This document shows positions 60,270-64,000 of a stretch of DNA of 64,000 nucleotides, piece after piece (position 1 is the stretch's first letter; each line of letters opens with the position of its first letter). Made by a program: the position numbers and the translations under genes. The notes under the pieces are model-generated. The model did not search any database. It worked only from the letters and a program-made list of their open reading frames with translations, and had not been told where the DNA came from. The DNA is from Gymnothorax reevesii. Lineage: Eukaryota; Chordata; Actinopteri; Anguilliformes; Muraenidae. The DNA is taken from the NCBI GenBank assembly GCA_029721435.1, contig CM056587.1, positions 18,546,667 through 18,610,666 on the forward strand, in the 5' to 3' direction.

Positions 60270-61589
60270 TGGAAAATTCGTGGATGGACGTCGTGAAAAT
60301 ACCCTCGATTACCTCATTCTTTTTCTATTCTGTGCTGTGGCTAGGCTTACCGGACTTTCCAAAATTTTTAGTCACATACAACCAGTGTCAATTTCAGACT
60401 GCAGCTACGGACAACTGATTCAGCTAAACAGACCTGAAGGATCATGTTTAGTGAAAAAAGTGATGAAGTTTTGTTGCATTTACATTACTCTAAGTTCCTT
60501 TTATAGTACCCAGAAGCCGCTCGGTCCAGTGGTCGAAGCAAACGGTTGTTGTGAACGACTTTTCCCACTAAAAATACCTCTTCTACTTTGAATGACAAAT
60601 ATAATTGGTAGGGTACCTTTATACATGTTTCCAGTCACTCGAATGCAGCTTTTTATTTGATAAATTTGCACCAAAATTAACCTTTTAAAAACGCTGACTT
60701 CCGACATTCACGTTTATATCTTCATTTGCAGGATTAAATTAAATTATCTGTGCCTTAACAGAATTACTGCAGCCGCAATACACCTACGCTGTACTACCAA
60801 ACAACATAATATAGAGGAAGTTCAGTATTACAAGACCCAAAACTCTTCACGCGGTTTTAGATTTCTTACTAAACACAGAAAATACAAACAAAACAAAGAA
60901 TAACGAGATACATTTCATGAAAAATTATAATTAATGACACTTTCAGCCAAGTGTTTTATAACTATATTCGGTTCAAAAATCACAAACTTTGATCACAGCT
61001 TTTGTTTCAACCTAATGTAAAAACAATACAATCTAAGGCCTCAATATCCTGATACAAAAATAGCCATAAAATCCTTAATACTTTGGCTACAGAGATTATT
61101 TTGGTACCAAAACGAAGCTGTATTTGTGCTCTGTTTGACAAGTTAGGTCTAATTCAAACATTATGTTTTTTAGGAAATTTTGTAACATCCCTAATTATCG
61201 TGTGCCAAAACGTTACTGTCGGGACCCGTGCAATTGGCTAGAACTATTGTTGGGACTGTAAATCACATGCCTACCACTGTGACATCATGGCAGAACTGTC
61301 CCTTCCGCTGTAGAGAGAGCCACACCCCTGTTGTTTTTTTTCATGTGGCTTTGTTAGCATTTTTTTCATTTTTCGTTCCAATGCTCAAGTATCCATAGGA
61401 GAAATGAATGGGATTTTCATGAATAAGTGAAAATGAGGTCTATGAGTAAATTTGTCACCTCAGATGGTGTATGTTTTGTTTAGTGAGATATCATACACAT
61501 TACCTTATGACCACGTGCAAGTGCAACACTCATTGTTTCTTAAAATGTGCATGTTGCTACCGATCTACTATCAGTAGATCAACAATAAT
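60270..61589. other. Intergenic, downstream of NXPE3
   Basis: AT-rich DNA; no gene, RNA or repeat family recognised. Confidence 0.4.
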
Positions 61590-61912
61590 TGAACTCCAAG
61601 CATGAACAACGTTTGAATGAGTTGATTTGAGGCTAGTGGGTGATGCAGTGTCATACTACTTCAAGCTTAACATGTTGACGCCAGCGCTCACTTTTTAGGG
61701 TCTAATAAAGCCTTTCGCGTTTCATCATTTGAAAAGGTTTTGAGTATTCAACCAGATCACTATAAAATGATAAAACTTTGCCACACATAATTTAATCATG
61801 GATCAGTTTTACCAGTTTGCAAAAAAAATCCCTTCATTCCTTCTTTTGACACTGGATCATTGGAATCGGAACTAGAATAATGCTAACGAAGCCCCAAACA
61901 AATGTACTCCAC
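61590..61912. repeat. Dispersed repeat, copy B
   Basis: Same-orientation partner of 1309-1622, with shared words including CAAGCATG, CATGTTGA, TTTGAAAAGGTTT, AAAACTTTGCC-type and TAATTTAATCATGGA. The two copies lie 60 kb apart and have diverged by many substitutions and gaps. Confidence 0.65.
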
Positions 61913-64000
61913 ACCATGACTCCGTTAAGAACCTCTTGCCTTTCCAGAGGTGCTCATTTCAAGGGTGAGAAAGTAAAGGGTCATTCTTTTTTTACCTCTA
62001 TAAATGCACTCAGGCAGCTGATTTCTTTAGTTGATTCAACCTCCAGGCATAAAGGTTGTTCTAATTAGCAAGTCTGGTAATTGGAAATGTGGATCATCCC
62101 CTCTCAGTCTTATTCCAGCAAAGTATTATTGGAAGATAAGTATTACTGCAGTCTGGCCTAGAGTTCTAGATTGAGTGAGTCCATGAGGATGCCAGAAAAT
62201 CTGAGACTCGTCAGGGAGCAATTTTGTTTCCATCGTCTCAAAGTTAATGAGCTTTTTTTTTTTGTTAGTTCTCTCTTTCATCGTGTCTGGATATATTTTT
62301 CTCCATTATGCTTGTCAAAGCTATTGCCTGCTGGTTTATTGTTCTATCCCCCCCGAAATTCATATTTCCCTCTGAGAAAAGAACAAAAAACATCCAACAA
62401 CTTCTATTTTGCAAAACGGCTGTGTTTTGCACAATGGCAACAAAATGGCTCCTACTCTTTTCAGTTGAGGTGACTCTCTGTCCAGTGACTCTAGTGTGTA
62501 CATGGGGTTAGTAGCCATGGAGCCTCATTCTCAAGCCATCAAAGTAAGAATAGAAATAGTGCATACCAAGATCAATGCCAATTCTAATAATCATGTCTGT
62601 GTGTGCATGTGCAGATTCTAATGGCTGTTTTTTCCCATTTTAGAATGATTCAATGATGGGGTCACTCATTACGGCCAGGGTTTTTTTTGGGGGGGGGGGA
62701 TAACCTACAGACTGTGATGGCTGGAGTTTAATTTTTGAAGCAGATTCAGTATTCAAAATGTATCCATGTATTCTGAATATGATGCTACAGTATTAGGTTG
62801 TTACTCCACTTATGAGCACAAGGTGTGTGTCTGCATTTATGATAAAAGCATGAAGCTCACGTGTGGATTTCTGTTGTGCTTCAGCACCTCTGACATAATG
62901 CTGCTATAACGCAGATGAAGAAATGGAATATGTATCCACTATACAATCAGTGTCATCGTATCATTACTGTTATTTTAGTTTTTTTTTATGGTGAGCGGAC
63001 ATTCTTTTACCCGTTTGTGTTGTTGTTATCATGATATGTTGATTTTATTCATATGAAATAAACTACAACCGTATCTCCTCATAATTCTCTGAATCTTCCG
63101 ATTCTGGAATATGGCATTACTAACCTGCCCTACCTCAGCCTTGCACTACAGACCGGTACCCAGCCATTTCTGTGCTGATCATTACTTATGCATTCTTACA
63201 AGTGATGTTGCATTGAGATTCTGATGTGAGATAAGTTCAATTCAAAAACAAGTTGACTGTCCAATTTTTTACCAATATGAAGCTAACTGCAGTTAGAGAC
63301 AGGAAAAACGGCACTTCCCCCAACTGTGGGAAGGTACAACCAAAAATTTGGCAAACTAAGCAAAATATAAAATGGTTTTTTGTATGTGTAGATCTTAAAG
63401 ACGCACAACGTTTGGACTGAAGTGTCCTAGAGCCAGATGAACTAACAAATGGCAGAAAGAGAGCGGCTCCATCCTCTCTGGCGATGAGAGACTGATGGAG
63501 TTGGTCAGTCAACCAAGTTCAGGAGTGCCTCAATCTACAGTTAGTAAGTCCTGCAAGAAAAATAACCATGAATCATCCTAATTCTCTAATGTGCTTCCTC
63601 ACAAACGGACAGATTGGCTAGTAGCCATGATGAAGTGCGTCCAAATTGTCTATTTCATAAAGGGAAGAAGGCAGTTGGCTCCTTCGCCATTTCCCTCTGG
63701 CAAGAAAAACTGGGACCAACCTTGGAAGAAAGGAAAGATCGAATATGAACCACAATCCTGTGCAGCTATGGCGATTGGATACGTAATTTGTTTCAAAGTT
63801 TTTCGACACATTGCAGAGGCGATCTTCACTGTCAAGCTCATGATGCATTGAAGGAAAGGACATCCGAACTGTTCTAAAACATCCCAAGATACCTTTAAAA
63901 TGTCCTTGCAACTTTCTAGTTTTCTAGCGAAGTCGAGGGAAAAGGCTGTCTGTCAAACTCATTCCCATTTGGCCCACATGAGGTCAAAATGGCGAAGGAA
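61913..64000. other. Intergenic to right window edge
   Basis: AT-rich, with a poly(G) run at 62689-62699. Open frames on both strands between 63237 and 63911 are short, lack family resemblance and overlap each other, so none is called. No element recognised. Confidence 0.4.

Noticed and set aside
63237..63911. Overlapping short open frames on both strands near the right edge
   Set aside because: No family similarity, no splice pattern and low-complexity composition; consistent with chance in AT-rich DNA.

Overview
This window is vertebrate nuclear DNA, almost certainly from a ray-finned fish. Long AT-rich introns and intergenic DNA carry many Tc1/mariner and non-LTR remnants typical of fish genomes. 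Islands of GC-richer exons encode four conserved vertebrate genes. No bacterial, viral or CRISPR-like locus was seen. The species cannot be named from the sequence alone.

The four genes, in order, are ZBTB11 (minus, 5' part only, running off the left edge), RPL24 (minus, complete, 6 exons, 157 aa), CEP97 (plus, complete, 11 coding exons, about 758 aa) and an NXPE3-type gene (plus, complete coding region in 6 exons, about 585 aa). As I recall it, this is the same order and orientation as human 3q12.3 (ZBTB11 and RPL24 on one strand, CEP97 and NXPE3 on the other), so the block looks like an old syntenic group. I placed the exon borders by requiring GT/AG splice sites and matching phase at every join, and by agreement with the known protein families.

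Layout: 1-3908 ZBTB11 exons 4 to 1 (read leftwards); 5.7-9.4 kb RPL24; 9.4-10.3 kb the shared upstream region between RPL24 and CEP97, which diverge; 10.3-22.4 kb CEP97; 22.4-36 kb a repeat-rich intergenic stretch (hAT-type MITE, 0.9-kb foldback element, two adjacent Tc1 copies, two LINE fragments, other inverted and tandem repeats); 36.1-60.0 kb NXPE3, with an 11-kb second intron loaded with LINE and Tc1 debris; 60-64 kb non-coding.

The four genes do not form a pathway. ZBTB11 is a nuclear transcription factor with a BTB domain and an integrase-like HHCC zinc finger. RPL24 is a large-subunit ribosomal protein with a pyrimidine-rich (TOP-like) mRNA start. CEP97 is a centriolar leucine-rich-repeat protein that works with CP110 in restraining cilium formation. 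NXPE3 is a predicted secretory-pathway protein with neurexophilin-like and PC-esterase-like domains. I found no convincing new biological system. The points most worth a second look are the transposon structures (a nested insertion with a built-in empty-site control, long foldback arms, repeat pairs shared between distant gene introns), a cluster of upstream ORFs directly abutting the NXPE3 start codon, and an open tandem repeat just after CEP97 exon 8.
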